Positions 9,255 through 19,678 of a stretch of 64,000 bases of DNA are shown here, piece by piece. The notes beneath the pieces were generated by a model. That model worked only from the letters and a program-made list of their open reading frames with translations. It did not search any database and was not told where the DNA came from. Origin of the DNA: Dipteris shenzhenensis (lineage: Eukaryota > Polypodiophyta > Polypodiopsida > Gleicheniales); the NCBI GenBank assembly GCA_047967505.1, contig CM106540.1, one strand, 5' to 3'. A program made the translations under genes and the position numbers. Position 1 is the first letter of the stretch, and each line of letters starts with the position of its first letter.

Positions 9255-10778
9255 ATGGCTGCTTCAGATTCAGCTCCTCATGCATCTGACAATGAGCAAG
9301 CTACAGCCAACTTTGTGGAGCACGACTTGGCACTCTTGTCTTGCATTTCAGACTCTCAGTTGGCTGCTCCGGATATTACAGCCACTTGTAATGATGACTC
9401 TTATGCTTTTCTCACATGCAATTATGATTCTTCCAAGGATGCATCAGCTTTCAGTGTCAATGGGACACAAAATACATGGTATTTTGATAGCGGTGCCTCA
9501 AAGCATATCACTTCCAGGAAGTGTCTTTTCACATCTCTGCATCCACCTCCCATTGGTAAAAAGGTCACATGTGCCAACAACTCCTCCTATTCAGTTCGTG
9601 GTACAGGAGAAGTTGAACTTACAGCCATTGATGGCTCAACATTCAAAATTTCTGATGTCTTGTATGTGCCTGGTATCACAAAAAATCTACTTTCAGTGTC
9701 CACTCTTAACAGAGCTGGATTTCAGGTCATTTTTGAAGATGACAAGTGTACAGTCCATGACAGAGAAAATGACTATGCCTTGAGATTCTCTGGCACTTTG
9801 TTACGTGGTCTTTTTCAGCTTGACATGTATGAAAAAAGACCAGCACATGCTCTTCCAGTTTCCACTCCTACTGCTGCTATGCAGAATGCGGAGTTATGGC
9901 ATGCCAGATATGGACACATGCATTATGGCAGCTTGATGACACTTCAAAAACATGCTATGGTTAATGCATTGCCTCCTCTTGAAACACCTCCTCCACATGC
10001 CTGTGCAGGGTGCATTCTTGGTAAAATGCACAGATTCCCTTTCAAGAAGGATGGATCAGTAAAAGCTGTTCGAAAATTATAGCTTATTCATAGTGATGTC
10101 TGTGGTCCCATGAGGACTCCATCATTGGGTGGTCATCTTTACTTTGTCACTTTTATAGATGACTACTCCAACTACACTTGGGTTTATGGGCTGAAACGCA
10201 AATCAGAAGTGTTTATGGTTTTCAAACACTTTGCAGCCATGGTTGAAAATGAATCAGGACTCTAGATACAGACATTACGCACAGATAGAGGAGGGGAGTA
10301 TTTGTCTGCAGATTTTGATGCATTTTTGAAAGACAAGGGCATTGCACATCAGCTTACAGTGAGGCTAACACCTCAGCAAAATGGCAAAACTGAGTGGAAA
10401 AATCGTACTCTTATGGAGATGGATAGATGCATGCTGAAAAGCAAAAAATTGCCTCACAAATTTTGGCTTGAAGGTCTCATGCGTGCCAATTATGTTTTGA
10501 ATCAGGCTCCCACAAAAGCTTTAAAGACCAAGACTCCCTATGAAGTTTGGCAAGGGAGAAAGCCTTCTGTGGATCATTTTTGTGTTTTTGGATGCCTTGC
10601 ATATGCTCATGTGCCCGTTGAGTTTCGGCATAAGTTGTCCGATAAGGCAATCAAATGCATTTTTGTTGGGCACACTGCAGAGAGCAAGGGCTACCGTCTC
10701 TACAATCCTGTCACACGCAAGATTATTGTCAGTAGAGATGTTGTATTTTCAGAAAAATTCAGCTCACACTCAAGCTGA
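9255..10778 (+). pseudogene. Protease-integrase of copia element C
   Basis: Protease active site in WYFDSGASKHITSRK near 9477. The integrase zinc-binding region has LWHARYGHMH and CAGCILGKMHRF. The core gives Asp in LIHSDVCGPM, Asp in LRTDRGGEY and the QQNGKTEWKNRT segment, where Glu is kept. TAG stops at 10080 (before LIHSDVCGP) and at 10263 interrupt an otherwise continuous frame; the frame ends in FSSHSS at a shift near 10770. A frameshifted linker (10779-11156, rich in Pro and Gln) leads to RT. Confidence 0.92.
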
Positions 10779-11156
10779 ATTTGATTTGCCTACTTCTTCT
10801 GATGATGTCTTTGAGGGATTACTACCCATTGCCTTGGGTTCCCCTGCTGATATATCTGATGCAAATCAAAATTTTCAGGTACCTCCACATGCTCCAATTC
10901 AGCCACAAGATGTCTTACCACCTCCACAAGCAGTGGAAGAGGTTGTTCAGCAAGAAATTGCAGATATACATGCAGCACAAACAGTTCCAAATTGGCTGTT
11001 ACAAACTCTCAGGGAGAGTAAAATTGATGCTCCATTACCTGGCAGAACTCAGAGTGCAGTAAGGCATGGGGGGGAGCTCTTTCAGTTTAATCAGCTTATG
11101 CAGGTACTCTTCTTGATGAGGAGGAGCCTGAGACATTTGAAGAAGCACAGGATAAT

Positions 11157-12656
11157 GTGCATTGGATGAATGCCATGCACAATGAATTGCAGTCCATTCA
11201 CAAAAATCAGACATGGGAAGTTGTCGATTTGCCACCAGGTAAACATGCCATAGGTACACAGTGGGTTTTCAAAGTCAAAAGAAAACCAGATGGATCCGTT
11301 GATCAGCACAAGACAAGGCCGATTGCAAAAGGATATGCTCAGAAAAAGGGCATAGACTATGAGGAGACTTTTGCTCCTATATCTAGAATGACAACCATCC
11401 GGTCAGTTATAGCCATGGCTACAAATTTTCAATGGAATGTTCATCAGTTGGACATTAAAACCGCTTTTCTTAATGGAGACTTGTTGGAAGAGGTTTATGT
11501 CAAACAACCTCTGGGCTTTGAAATTTCAGGAAATGCACTTCAGGTATGCAAGCTGAATAAAGCTTTGTATGGGCTGAAACAAGCCCCACGTGCATGGTAT
11601 GCCAAAATTCATGCCTTTCTGACCAGCAAGGGGCTGCACAATAGTCCAACTGAAAGCACCCTCTACATCAAGAAGGATGGGGGGGATATTTTAGTCATCA
11701 TTCTTTATGTAGATGACTTACTGCTCACAGGGTCAAATGAGGATAATATTGCAGATTTTAAAGCTGAATTGCATACCACTTTTGACATGTCAGATTTGGG
11801 GCTGCTACACTTTTATTTGGGGATCCAGTTCACTCAAGAGAAAAGTGGCATCGTTATGTCTCAATCCAAGTATGTGCAGAAACTCTTGGACAAATTCAAC
11901 ATGCAGTATTGTAAGCCCATAGCTACTCCCATGGAGCCGGGGCTGAAGCTTACAATGCATGATGCAGGTGAATCAATTGATGTCCCACTCTACAGTCAGG
12001 CTGTTGGATGCCTCATTTATCTCTGCAATACACGACCTGATATTCAGTTTGCAGTTTCTCAGGTGAGCAGAGATATGCACAGCCCAAAGACTATGCATTG
12101 GCAGGCTGTAAAACGCATCTTCCGTTACTTGCAAGGTACCAAGTCTTTTGGCTTGATGTTTCCCAGGGGGGGTGACTTGCAGATGCATGCCTACAGTGAC
12201 TCAGATTGGGCTGGAGACTATGACACTAGGCAGTCCACACGTGGCAATTGTTTCTTTTTGGGCAAAGCTTGTACTTCTTGGTTAAGCAAGAAACAGTCTA
12301 CAGTGGCTACCTCCTCATGTGAAGCTGAGTACAGGGCAGCTTTCACAGCGACAGTTGAATGTGTTTGGCTGCGTCGTTTATTTGCTGATCTTCATCTTTC
12401 ATTGGACGGTCCTTCTCCAATTCTCACTGATAGTCACAGTGCTATTGCAGTGGCAAAGAATCCTGTGTTTCATGCTCGCACGAAGCACATTGAGGTTCAC
12501 TATCACTACGTCAGAGAGAAGTTGCATGCAGGAGAGATCAGTATGATCTATGTGTCAACACATGACAATGTTGCAAACATTTTCACCAAAGCACTTCCAC
12601 GTGAAAAGTTTGAGGCATTTCGCAGTGCCCTGAACTTATCTCCTTTTGGTGATTGA
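11157..12656 (+). CDS. RT-RNase H of copia element C (intact 499 codons)
   Basis: Uninterrupted frame covering the whole RT and RNase H. RT: WEVVDLPPGKHAIGTQWVFK near residue 20, HQLDIKTAFLNGDL near residue 98, and catalytic YVDDLLLTG near residue 183. RNase H: SDSDWAGDYDTR near residue 346, CEAEYRAAF near residue 388, and terminal NIFTKALPREKFEAF near residue 475. One oddity is RPIAKGYAQ where most relatives have R.VAKGYAQ. The frame lacks a preceding in-frame integrase because of upstream shifts, so translation as a polyprotein is unlikely; it could still supply activity only if expressed by other means. Confidence 0.95.
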   Translation: MHWMNAMHNELQSIHKNQTWEVVDLPPGKHAIGTQWVFKVKRKPDGSVDQHKTRPIAKGYAQKKGIDYEETFAPISRMTTIRSVIAMATNFQWNVHQLDIKTAFLNGDLLEEVYVKQPLGFEISGNALQVCKLNKALYGLKQAPRAWYAKIHAFLTSKGLHNSPTESTLYIKKDGGDILVIILYVDDLLLTGSNEDNIADFKAELHTTFDMSDLGLLHFYLGIQFTQEKSGIVMSQSKYVQKLLDKFNMQYCKPIATPMEPGLKLTMHDAGESIDVPLYSQAVGCLIYLCNTRPDIQFAVSQVSRDMHSPKTMHWQAVKRIFRYLQGTKSFGLMFPRGGDLQMHAYSDSDWAGDYDTRQSTRGNCFFLGKACTSWLSKKQSTVATSSCEAEYRAAFTATVECVWLRRLFADLHLSLDGPSPILTDSHSAIAVAKNPVFHARTKHIEVHYHYVREKLHAGEISMIYVSTHDNVANIFTKALPREKFEAFRSALNLSPFGD

Positions 12657-12681
12657 TCATTTCCTTGTACATGACATTGGC

Positions 12682-12693
12682 ACTACAGGGGGG
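12682..12693 (+). promoter_or_regulatory. Polypurine tract of element C
   Basis: ACTACAGGGGGG sits directly before the TGTTAGAA start of the 3' LTR, 25 bases after the RNase H stop. Confidence 0.88.
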
Positions 12694-13084
12694 TGTTAGA
12701 ATTATTGTTATAATTTAGCAGTGACCAATGTAATGTAATAAGTAGGTTAGGGGCACTTTTCCCTCATTTAGAGGTTTTCTCCCCTAACCACAGTTAGTTC
12801 ACTAACTACGGTTAGTGAAGGATAAGGTTTTGTCACTTAGACAAAACCTATCCCACTCTTCAGTTGTAACACACTCTTCTATTGCAACTATTGCTTTCAG
12901 CTCTCACTCTCCTACTCTCTTGCTCTCCTGCTCACACACTTTGCTCTCACTCTCCAACTCGGCATTCAAATTCTGCATGCATTGCACACATTTGCATTCT
13001 CGAAAAGTCTGGTTCTTCACAAGAACTTCCCCGCACTCACTCACAACAGCCGGGTCTAGTTTGGAACACTGGTACAATCTCTGC
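12694..13084 (+). repeat. 3' LTR of element C
   Basis: Starts TGTTAGAATTATTG. Inverted repeats are visible: GGTTAGGGGC with CCCCTAACC, CTAACCACAGTTAG with CTAACTACGGTTAG, and GGTTTTGTC with GACAAAACC around a 5-base loop at 12826-12848. A CT-rich tract follows. I place the end at TCTCTGCA (13084) because it gives a TG...CA element of about 390 bp, but the 5' copy is too short to confirm it. Confidence 0.72.
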
Positions 13085-13623
13085 ATCTTGAGATCTTAGT
13101 GGCTGGTCCTGTCGATCTCTTACTGGTAGGAATCGCTCTAGCCAACTCTGAAGTCGGTCTATCACTCACTGATCTTCTAGATCTTTCATCTCCACCCTAA
13201 AAGCATTGACAAGATCATCATCTAGTCCTTCCAGCATCATGCAACCGGACCTATCTTGAGAAACCTCTTGATCACCTCCGTCGATCCACCACTCAAACTG
13301 TCGAAGTCTTTGTCACTAGACAATCTTGCAGCAGGTGTTGAAAGCCTCCGCAATGAGAGATCCTCCTCTGTCTGTACGGTTTTAACCCTCCACTCTCCAT
13401 TGAACTGAGCCCTTGTATACGCACTGGTCCCAAAATAATCTACTGAAATCTCCAGAAAACACATATCCTTAGGTTTCAGTCTGGTAATGCTTGCCATTGA
13501 AGCAAGCCAAGTTCCTCTCAAAAGTACCATGGATGGTACTAGACTGCATGCTGCGGTGTCAACCCCCTCAGCTCCCTTCATTTGGGGCCTCATAGGAGGG
13601 GAAATGACCCTATTTCTCCAACA
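13085..13623 (-). repeat. Minus-strand LTR junction (copy ii)
   Basis: On the minus strand TGTTGGAGAAATAGGGTC starts at 13623, matching copy i at 6672. Upstream of it on that strand (13624-13690) the reading FVKVGPQ resembles RVGFGPQ of copy i. A polypurine tract is poor here (GTGACTAAATG). The far end is not defined; the block may stop at the right end of element C. Confidence 0.45.
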
Positions 13624-15000
13624 CATTTAGTCACTACTTTCCTTGCCAATTGTGGTCCAACTTTGACAAAATGGTATTTGTTGTCATCCACAGCTTTGTC
13701 CCGTGCCTTGGGATGTATGCTACTAATCCATCTCATGAAGGTGAAGACATGTTATCCTCTTTTCCTAACAGAATCGTACACTTTGCGGAGACCATGGAAT
13801 ATACCCCATGTGGACACACAAAGAAGGCCAGCTTATGATTGCAATTTCTGTCAATTATTCATCATTCATATGAGTATCCTTCAACTTATTCCCCTCCCTC
13901 TCCTTTGATGAGTTTGAGAGTCTTTTCAAGAATAAGCATATTGTGCAATTTTTGGCTGCCAAAGCATATCACCCAATCAACACTTTTAAGGTCATACATA
14001 TATTGGACACGGTAATTTCATATGGCCTGTTCTACAACAGCCAAATTCCATTGAGGCGCATCTACCACCATTCCAATATGCCTTTGACACAGCCAAAATG
14101 CTTCTTCCAGTGGTATATCCAGTCCCCATATGGTGACGTACATTGGACAATGCATAGTACATGGTCTATGGCACTTCCTGTTCATGCCAAATCAACACAT
14201 TCCCATGGTCATCACACACTTAAAAGAACTTATGGCCAGTGCACAGCCTTCATTTGGAAGTCCTGTACTTTTGTAGCCTGCAATCAGGCTATCTTCATGC
14301 CAAAGCCACATTTCAGCCCTATTTTTCCAAATATGGCGGAACACAAGTATTCAAAGCATATATTTGCAGATCTGGGAGCATACACGCTCAGTCCAAGCCA
14401 TGCTCTCTGCACATTTCTTGAGGCTACATGGTTATAATCCTCGCTTCAATGTTGGCAAGTCATGGTGTCACTTGCTGCTTGGTTCCATTTATAGACACGT
14501 TGACTTCATCCCTATTCTATCACAGTAAAGCCTAGTCAGAACCGAGCGTCATTATTTAAAACAGTGTAGCATACGCTCTCTAACATGCTTTGCTCCAGAC
14601 ATAAACTTTCAAAAGACCTTAAGTAACTAGAGTAATATTATCTAACTCACTTTGTAATACTAGTTGAGCAGCTTACCCCAATGTCTAGAATTACGGAGCA
14701 CTAAATTCCAGATATATGCACATATTTGTCTTCACGTCACCAAAGTGCCACAAGGCCCTGGGAAAATCTGACTTGTTATTTTTCAATTCAGGGCAAACTC
14801 ACCCGGCACGCCACAAGGTAATGGTGATTCCCTCCTGTTAACATTCTAGCAGAGCCAAGAGGAAGAGGGGGAGGCCCAGCAGTTTAGCACGGGTAAAAAT
14901 CTCAGTTGTTATTTTTCGACCAAGGGCAAACATAAAGGGCATGGGCAAAGATAATGGCGGTTCCCTGCTGCTTTTAGCATCGTAACAGATTCATTTTGGT
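13624..15000. other. No exon recognised (downstream of MED22 exon 1)
   Basis: Mixed-composition DNA with short frames only. I searched by eye on the minus strand for the next MED22 exon and did not find it. A diverged pair of about 70 bp (near 14778-14848 and 14908-14975) both start TTGTTATTTTTC and continue GGGCAAAC and TAATGG.G.TTCCCT.CTG. This stretch is probably the first intron of MED22. Confidence 0.5.
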
Positions 15001-15045
15001 AAAAACTTAAAAGACAAGGGTTGGGTTTAACAAAAAGTCACATAC

Positions 15046-15249
15046 CCGTGCAGCCTTTGATAAATGGAAAAAATTATCCAACAGACTAGCGATGTCAGCA
15101 TCTGCCCGTTGCAGCAGAGTGCGTTGTCGTTGTGCTGCTGCAGCAGCAGCCGCTGCTGTTGGACCTGCTGTAACTCCAGTGCCTACCCCTCCAAATGCTC
15201 CAGTACCTCCTGCAGCCGCAGCAGGCCCTCCTGAAGCTGATTTGTTCAT
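15046..15249 (-). CDS. MED22: Mediator subunit 22 (MED22), first coding exon
   Basis: 68 codons starting MNKSASGGP, then a Gly/Ala-rich stretch, then LLQRADADIASLLDNF and a HLSKAAR end. Plant MED22 has the same layout: MNK start, short Gly/Ala tract, then LLQR.D.DI...VDNF and a VARVSDPP continuation. MED22 (yeast Srb6) is a small helical subunit of the Mediator head module, which links transcription factors to RNA polymerase II in the nucleus. The exon ends at CGG before a GTATGTGAC donor, at just the place where the homologue goes on with VSDPP. An in-frame upstream ATG at 15264 would add five residues; I prefer the ATG at 15249 because it matches the family. The rest of the gene (about 70-80 more residues expected) is not seen. 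The poly-Ala run (codons 32-39) is a GC-rich trinucleotide tract. Confidence 0.85.
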
Positions 15250-16687
15250 GACCCACACCTGCACATGTGAGCATCATCACCGCAAGCCTTGCGACATTTT
15301 TGCACGATACTGGAAGACGAAATTGTGAAGAAGAACTTTAGGCAGTGGTAAAGCTTTCGAACAAAAGTGGCTTCAACACCACATGACAGCTAATCTTAGA
15401 TGACGGACAATCGTACAAGATGCCTGAATTTACAGCCGGTGTCGCAATCGATGAGATATATTCGGATTTTTGCTTGAAATCCAAAAACTGCTAAATGCAA
15501 TGATGATCTTGAGAAGATCCTGCATTTAGCCTAGGGGCCAAAATGCAAAAAGACCTGCAAGGAAATTTGAAAGTTCAGGACTATATTTGTCCTTGGTTCC
15601 CCAAAAGCTTCGCGTCTCTTAAGAAGCCCGTAATAGATTGATGTGCATCTGTGGGTGCTACAGACACATGGATAGGGGTCAGCTAGTTTACAATACAAGG
15701 AAAAATCATGAAATGCTTATCTCAAACGTGTGAAAGTAAGAAAGAAAGTGTATTAAAGTCTACTAAAGACTGATGGGTCTATGAGACTTATAGAAAACCT
15801 GATACAATGAGAAAAAAGGTGGAGCTACTAAGTGAGCATTCTAACCCATGCTAGAGAAAAATTGTGTAGACAGTCGTAAGCAAGCGTCACTGGCTGATGT
15901 GATGTGTTGAGTCTTTTCCTGTAACGCTGTTGCTGAATTTGCTTCTTCTACGAAGTTCAAAGCCTCAAATTCTCAGCTGTGGAAAAGTTTATGCAGAAGC
16001 AGAGTGAGTATTGGCATCTAGAATCTAAGGGTCCATACAAACCAAGTCCCTCAGCCCCCAAGTCTCTATTTTTGCCCATTTGGTTGGGAAGTTATTGTAG
16101 GTTGAAGCCACAGCAATCAATGCCACCCCCCCCTTTTAAGCACTGCCCCGCTAGGGGCAGAATATAGCAACGCGAATCCTTCCCGTCTAAAGCGCGAATA
16201 CCATCTTCCTTTTTTATTTCATAAAGGAAATTTCTAATTTCTCCTCGGATAAGCACTTAAGATGAGACATCAGTGCTCTTTCGTGGTTATGGTTCAGGAA
16301 ATTTTCTTTGTTCGTTTGGTGGTGGCAAATTTGAAGGGCTTTGTTGTTGGATGTCGGCCTGCGTAGCGAGTTAGTGTTCCTCTATTCTCTCTCTTTCTCT
16401 GTGTATTCGTGTATGTGCATCCTTTTTCTTTTCGTTCATTGCTTTTGTCGTCTTTCATGGAAGTCACTACTCTGATAAGCTTGGGTGGTGGATGGCGAGG
16501 GAGGTAGGGGGTGTCGAGAGACTCAACAAAGCTATGGCAAGTAGAGAATGCGACAGATCTTTATTGGAGCCTTCAATTTGCTTGTCTTGTCTGTTCCCTC
16601 TACTGTTGTCATGTTTCTAAGATCAAATTCTTCCACTCCGTAGTCGTGTTCTGAGATCAAATTCTTCCACTCCATCAGCGTTCGCAG
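15250..16687. other. MED22 upstream region; no gene recognised
   Basis: Should contain the 5' UTR and promoter of MED22 on the minus strand. TGTGCAG before GTGTGGGTCATG could be a 3' splice site of a 5' UTR intron, but its polypyrimidine tract is weak. CT-rich stretches near 16383-16450 and a 34-bp tandem duplication at 16615-16682 (GATCAAATTCTTCCACTCC twice) precede the ABCG pseudogene. Confidence 0.4.
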
Positions 16688-17440
16688 GTGTTCCACCGGG
16701 AACGGTTGAACGGGCACCACGGGGTTGTGGCCTTTGATGCAGGGAACACGCTATCTTCAATGCCTTTCTTGCTACTAATTGCAGTGGCCTCTTCCTCAAT
16801 CTGCTACTTTATGGTACGTCTGCATCTCGATTTTGTTCAATTCTTGTACTGTACACTGGGATTGTAGCAAGCGTGATGGTGGTCGAAGGTATGATGATGG
16901 CCATAGCAAGCGTCATGCCCAATTTCTTGATGGGAATCATCACAGGAGCTGGGATTCAGGTCTTGTCTCTAGTCTATTTTTAAATTTCAAAGCTTTACAC
17001 TTCGCACCTTTGATTGACGTGGTTCTCAGGAACAAGCCCAGCTAAAGGCCTTGGAATTTCTGTCTGCAGGGGATTTTCATGCTTGTAGCTGGATACTTTC
17101 GTTTTCCTAAGACATCCCTAAACCAGTTTGGAAAAATCTGGTGTCATTCCTCAGCTTTGATTTTTGGGCGTTGCAGGTTTGATCTGTTTAAGTGGCCTCT
17201 TTTGCTGAGCTTCCCCGAATGATTAATACCAGAATGATCTTCTGGGCATGGAATTTGATAACCGATCCCCGTTCCTTCCAAAGATTACTGGGGAATATCT
17301 TGTCAAGGAGGTCTTCGAGATAGATATGAATCGATCCAAATGCTTCAGCATGGTGATCATATATTGGTTAATCTTCCTTTCAATGATCAAGATAAAAGAG
17401 AACCTTTCTCCTTGGGGGATGTGCATATTTTTTAAGCAAA
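16688..17440 (+). pseudogene. ABCG (WBC-type) half-transporter pseudogene, C-terminal membrane domain
   Basis: Three exon-like blocks match the second half of the membrane domain of plant ABCG11/ABCG12-type half transporters, which export cuticular lipids across the plasma membrane. Block 1 (16688-16959, after acceptor TTCGCAG): VFHRERLNGHHGVVAF, GNTLSSMPFLLLI, ICYFMVRLH, then after a one-base shift near 16862 VVEGMMMAIASVMPNFLMG and IITGAGIQ. Block 2 (17070-17176, after acceptor CTGCAG): GIFMLVAGYFRFP, a shift, then DIPKPVWKNLVSFLSFDFWA. Block 3 (17233 on): NDLLGMEF, EYLVKEVFEIDMNRSK and a shortened last helix ending IKENLSPWG. The gap between blocks 2 and 3 is only 56 bases. The two frameshifts, the small deletion, and the absence of the ATPase domain and N-terminal exons show a dead partial copy. 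Confidence 0.88.
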
Positions 17441-17571
17441 AACCTACGAGCAAAAAAGTACGAGCGATAATGTTTGACACCAACCATGCTAGTATATTTC
17501 TCAAAGGAATATACAATTCTTTCTTAATTTCTCATTTATGGAACCATATACTTACTTATTTATCATTATAA

Positions 17572-19591
17572 CCCTCATTTTAGAGAGCATCAACTATATA
17601 TGAACAAATAGTGAACACCTAGAAACTCATATAAATCCCTCCCTACCATATACTCTCTTTTGAGGATTATGGTAATTCAATTGATTTAAAAGGGTTTCCC
17701 TTAGCTTTATCAATCCCATATTCGAAGTATTGAGAAGCTCTCAGTAACAATGTATGCCATATTCCTTGGATGAGTAGGAAAAGGATATCAAAAATCTCAT
17801 AATTGAAGCCATTACTATCGATCATAAATTAATATCTAATACATTATCAAATATGGGAAGGCAAGGGAGGTATTTTAAAAATATTCCCAATTCTCTTAAC
17901 CTATGTACTTTTAAGGAAATGTGGTCCCTACCGGACTCCTTCGTACCATAATATGAATTAGGAAGAAGTTGTAACTCTCATATACATCTTGAAATTTCCA
18001 ATTTATCTCTTCTATACCTATAAAAATTATAATTTTAAGCCTACCATTGCATAGATCATGAAATTTTGAATATTTTTCCTTTTTACACCTCCTCAATCTG
18101 AGCTAAGGAGCAAAAGTTATGACTCATTCTTTGTAGGCTCTCCAAGGGTATTCCACCGGTGGAATAGTGTTGGGGCAAGCTCTTCAAACCATATTCCTCT
18201 AGCAAAATACACTTAGAGGGTCTATTAAAAGGATGTTATATATTGTTCTTAGCTCATCCTGAGAAACTGAAACGAGGATATTTGCTCAAAATTTTATGAT
18301 CCAACCAATGGTGAAAGGAAAAGAAAGGATATTTGAAAGTCATAAAATAAGTCACCATTTGGACATTATATATGAATATTATATAAAGGTATATTTATAT
18401 CTATCTCTATTAATCAATATTTCAGATTTACTAACATATTCCTTGAAATAATTTAGAATTTTGTGCTTCCCCAAAATGACTTGAGCCTATATATTTTGAC
18501 CCCTCCCACCTTTTGTCCGCTTGTCTCTCGGAGGTTTTCGCTCGAAAAATGGAAACCCCCCTCCTTGGTACATGGAAAGCTAGCGCATCATTCACTGAAC
18601 GAAAAAGTCTACGGCTTATAATATGGCAAAACAAGCTCCCATGTCACCTTTCAGAGACCCTGATCCTATGATGGTACGACGGATGTGATAAGATAAGAGA
18701 GTTTAGGCCTTCACACAAGTACAAGTTATGAGGCTTGATTCCAGTTGTAAGATAGTCATTTGTCCATTAGGGGAGAAAGTTTTCTCATACTACCTATACT
18801 CTACTTCGAAGGAGCCAGTTGACAAGACATTCAAGAAGGTGACAGGCGACAGGACAAACAAGAAGGTGGCTTGTCCCTCCACTGGAAGAAGATATGTTGC
18901 AGTTGTGTCGGCTGGTCTTTCTTTCATAGGTGCCTAGAACAACCCTGCTGTTCCCTACAATTTCACACTTTAGCTGGGGTTTTCTGAGCATGAACATGGG
19001 TCTTGAACTAATTCTGCTTTGCAAATTCTCACACATGAGTGTCAGTTTATGGAGGTAATTTGTTTGAACTTCACCCCGCCAAAATTTGCTGAAGACACCC
19101 TCATTTGGCCTTACCGATTGAGAATGCAAGGGTGTCGAAAAGCTCGTATACAATTGCGTCCATGCCATTTGGATTCGAAACTTCACCGTGTAAGTGCCAA
19201 GAATGTTGTGCAATTCTATCCGCATTGTGATTCATGAGCTGTCACGCTGTTTTTAGTTAACTTCGGAGTTAGGCTGGTTTCACACACAACTGTTAGGCCT
19301 CCCTTTTTTGCTTGTTCGCGGCTATGTGTTCAACTCCCTTCAATTATTTTTTGAAGACACCCTGACAGCTTATTTATCTTCATGCATATCTACCTCATTA
19401 AATGGTGAACGAAAGACAAATGAATGGTATTTGCCACAAGGTCTAGTTGTGGAAAGAGTTAAGAAAAGTAATGTCTATGCGTGAGAGATTTGGCAGTAAT
19501 GGTAAAATATTTGTTATTTTGGGGAAAATGGGGCTTAATTGCTTCTTGGCCACCTTCCAGTGCAAGTCTTTTGGTTGTTATTTGTCTTTGA
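17572..19591. other. No gene recognised (17.6-19.6 kb)
   Basis: AT-rich DNA with short frames. Minus-strand 18794-19225 is open for 143 codons but matches nothing I know and shares its span with plus-strand open frames; codon composition is not protein-like. No transposon ends are seen. Confidence 0.5.
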
Positions 19592-19629
19592 AAGAGAGAG
19601 AGAGGGAGGGAGAGAGAGAGAGAGAGAGG

Positions 19630-19676
<47 letters not shown>
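19592..19676. repeat. (GA)n microsatellite
   Basis: About 85 bases of GA/AG with a few GGGA interruptions, the last 43 bases uninterrupted. Confidence 0.97.

Positions 19677-19678
<2 letters not shown>

Larger units (their letters stand above)
8119..13084 (+). mobile_element. Ty1/copia element C, nearly full length
   Basis: Plus-strand element with 5' LTR start at 8119, gag from 8334, protease-integrase, RT-RNase H to 12656, polypurine tract and 3' LTR from 12694. The shared 141 bp of the two LTRs differ at only three sites, all transitions, so insertion is fairly recent relative to most elements here. The 5' LTR breaks off after 141 bp and the primer binding site is missing, so this copy could not start reverse transcription. 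The five bases before the left LTR (CAATT) are not seen after my proposed right end, so the right boundary or the target duplication is uncertain. Confidence 0.9.

Noticed and set aside
15007-15264. Whole 85-codon frame as the MED22 product
   Set aside because: The last residues (VCDFLLNPTLVF) lie past a good splice donor and do not match the family, which continues with VSDPP; the first five residues precede the family start.
18794-19225. 143-codon minus-strand frame as a gene
   Set aside because: No recognisable domain, overlapped by frames on the other strand, no intron-like or codon signal; too weak to call.
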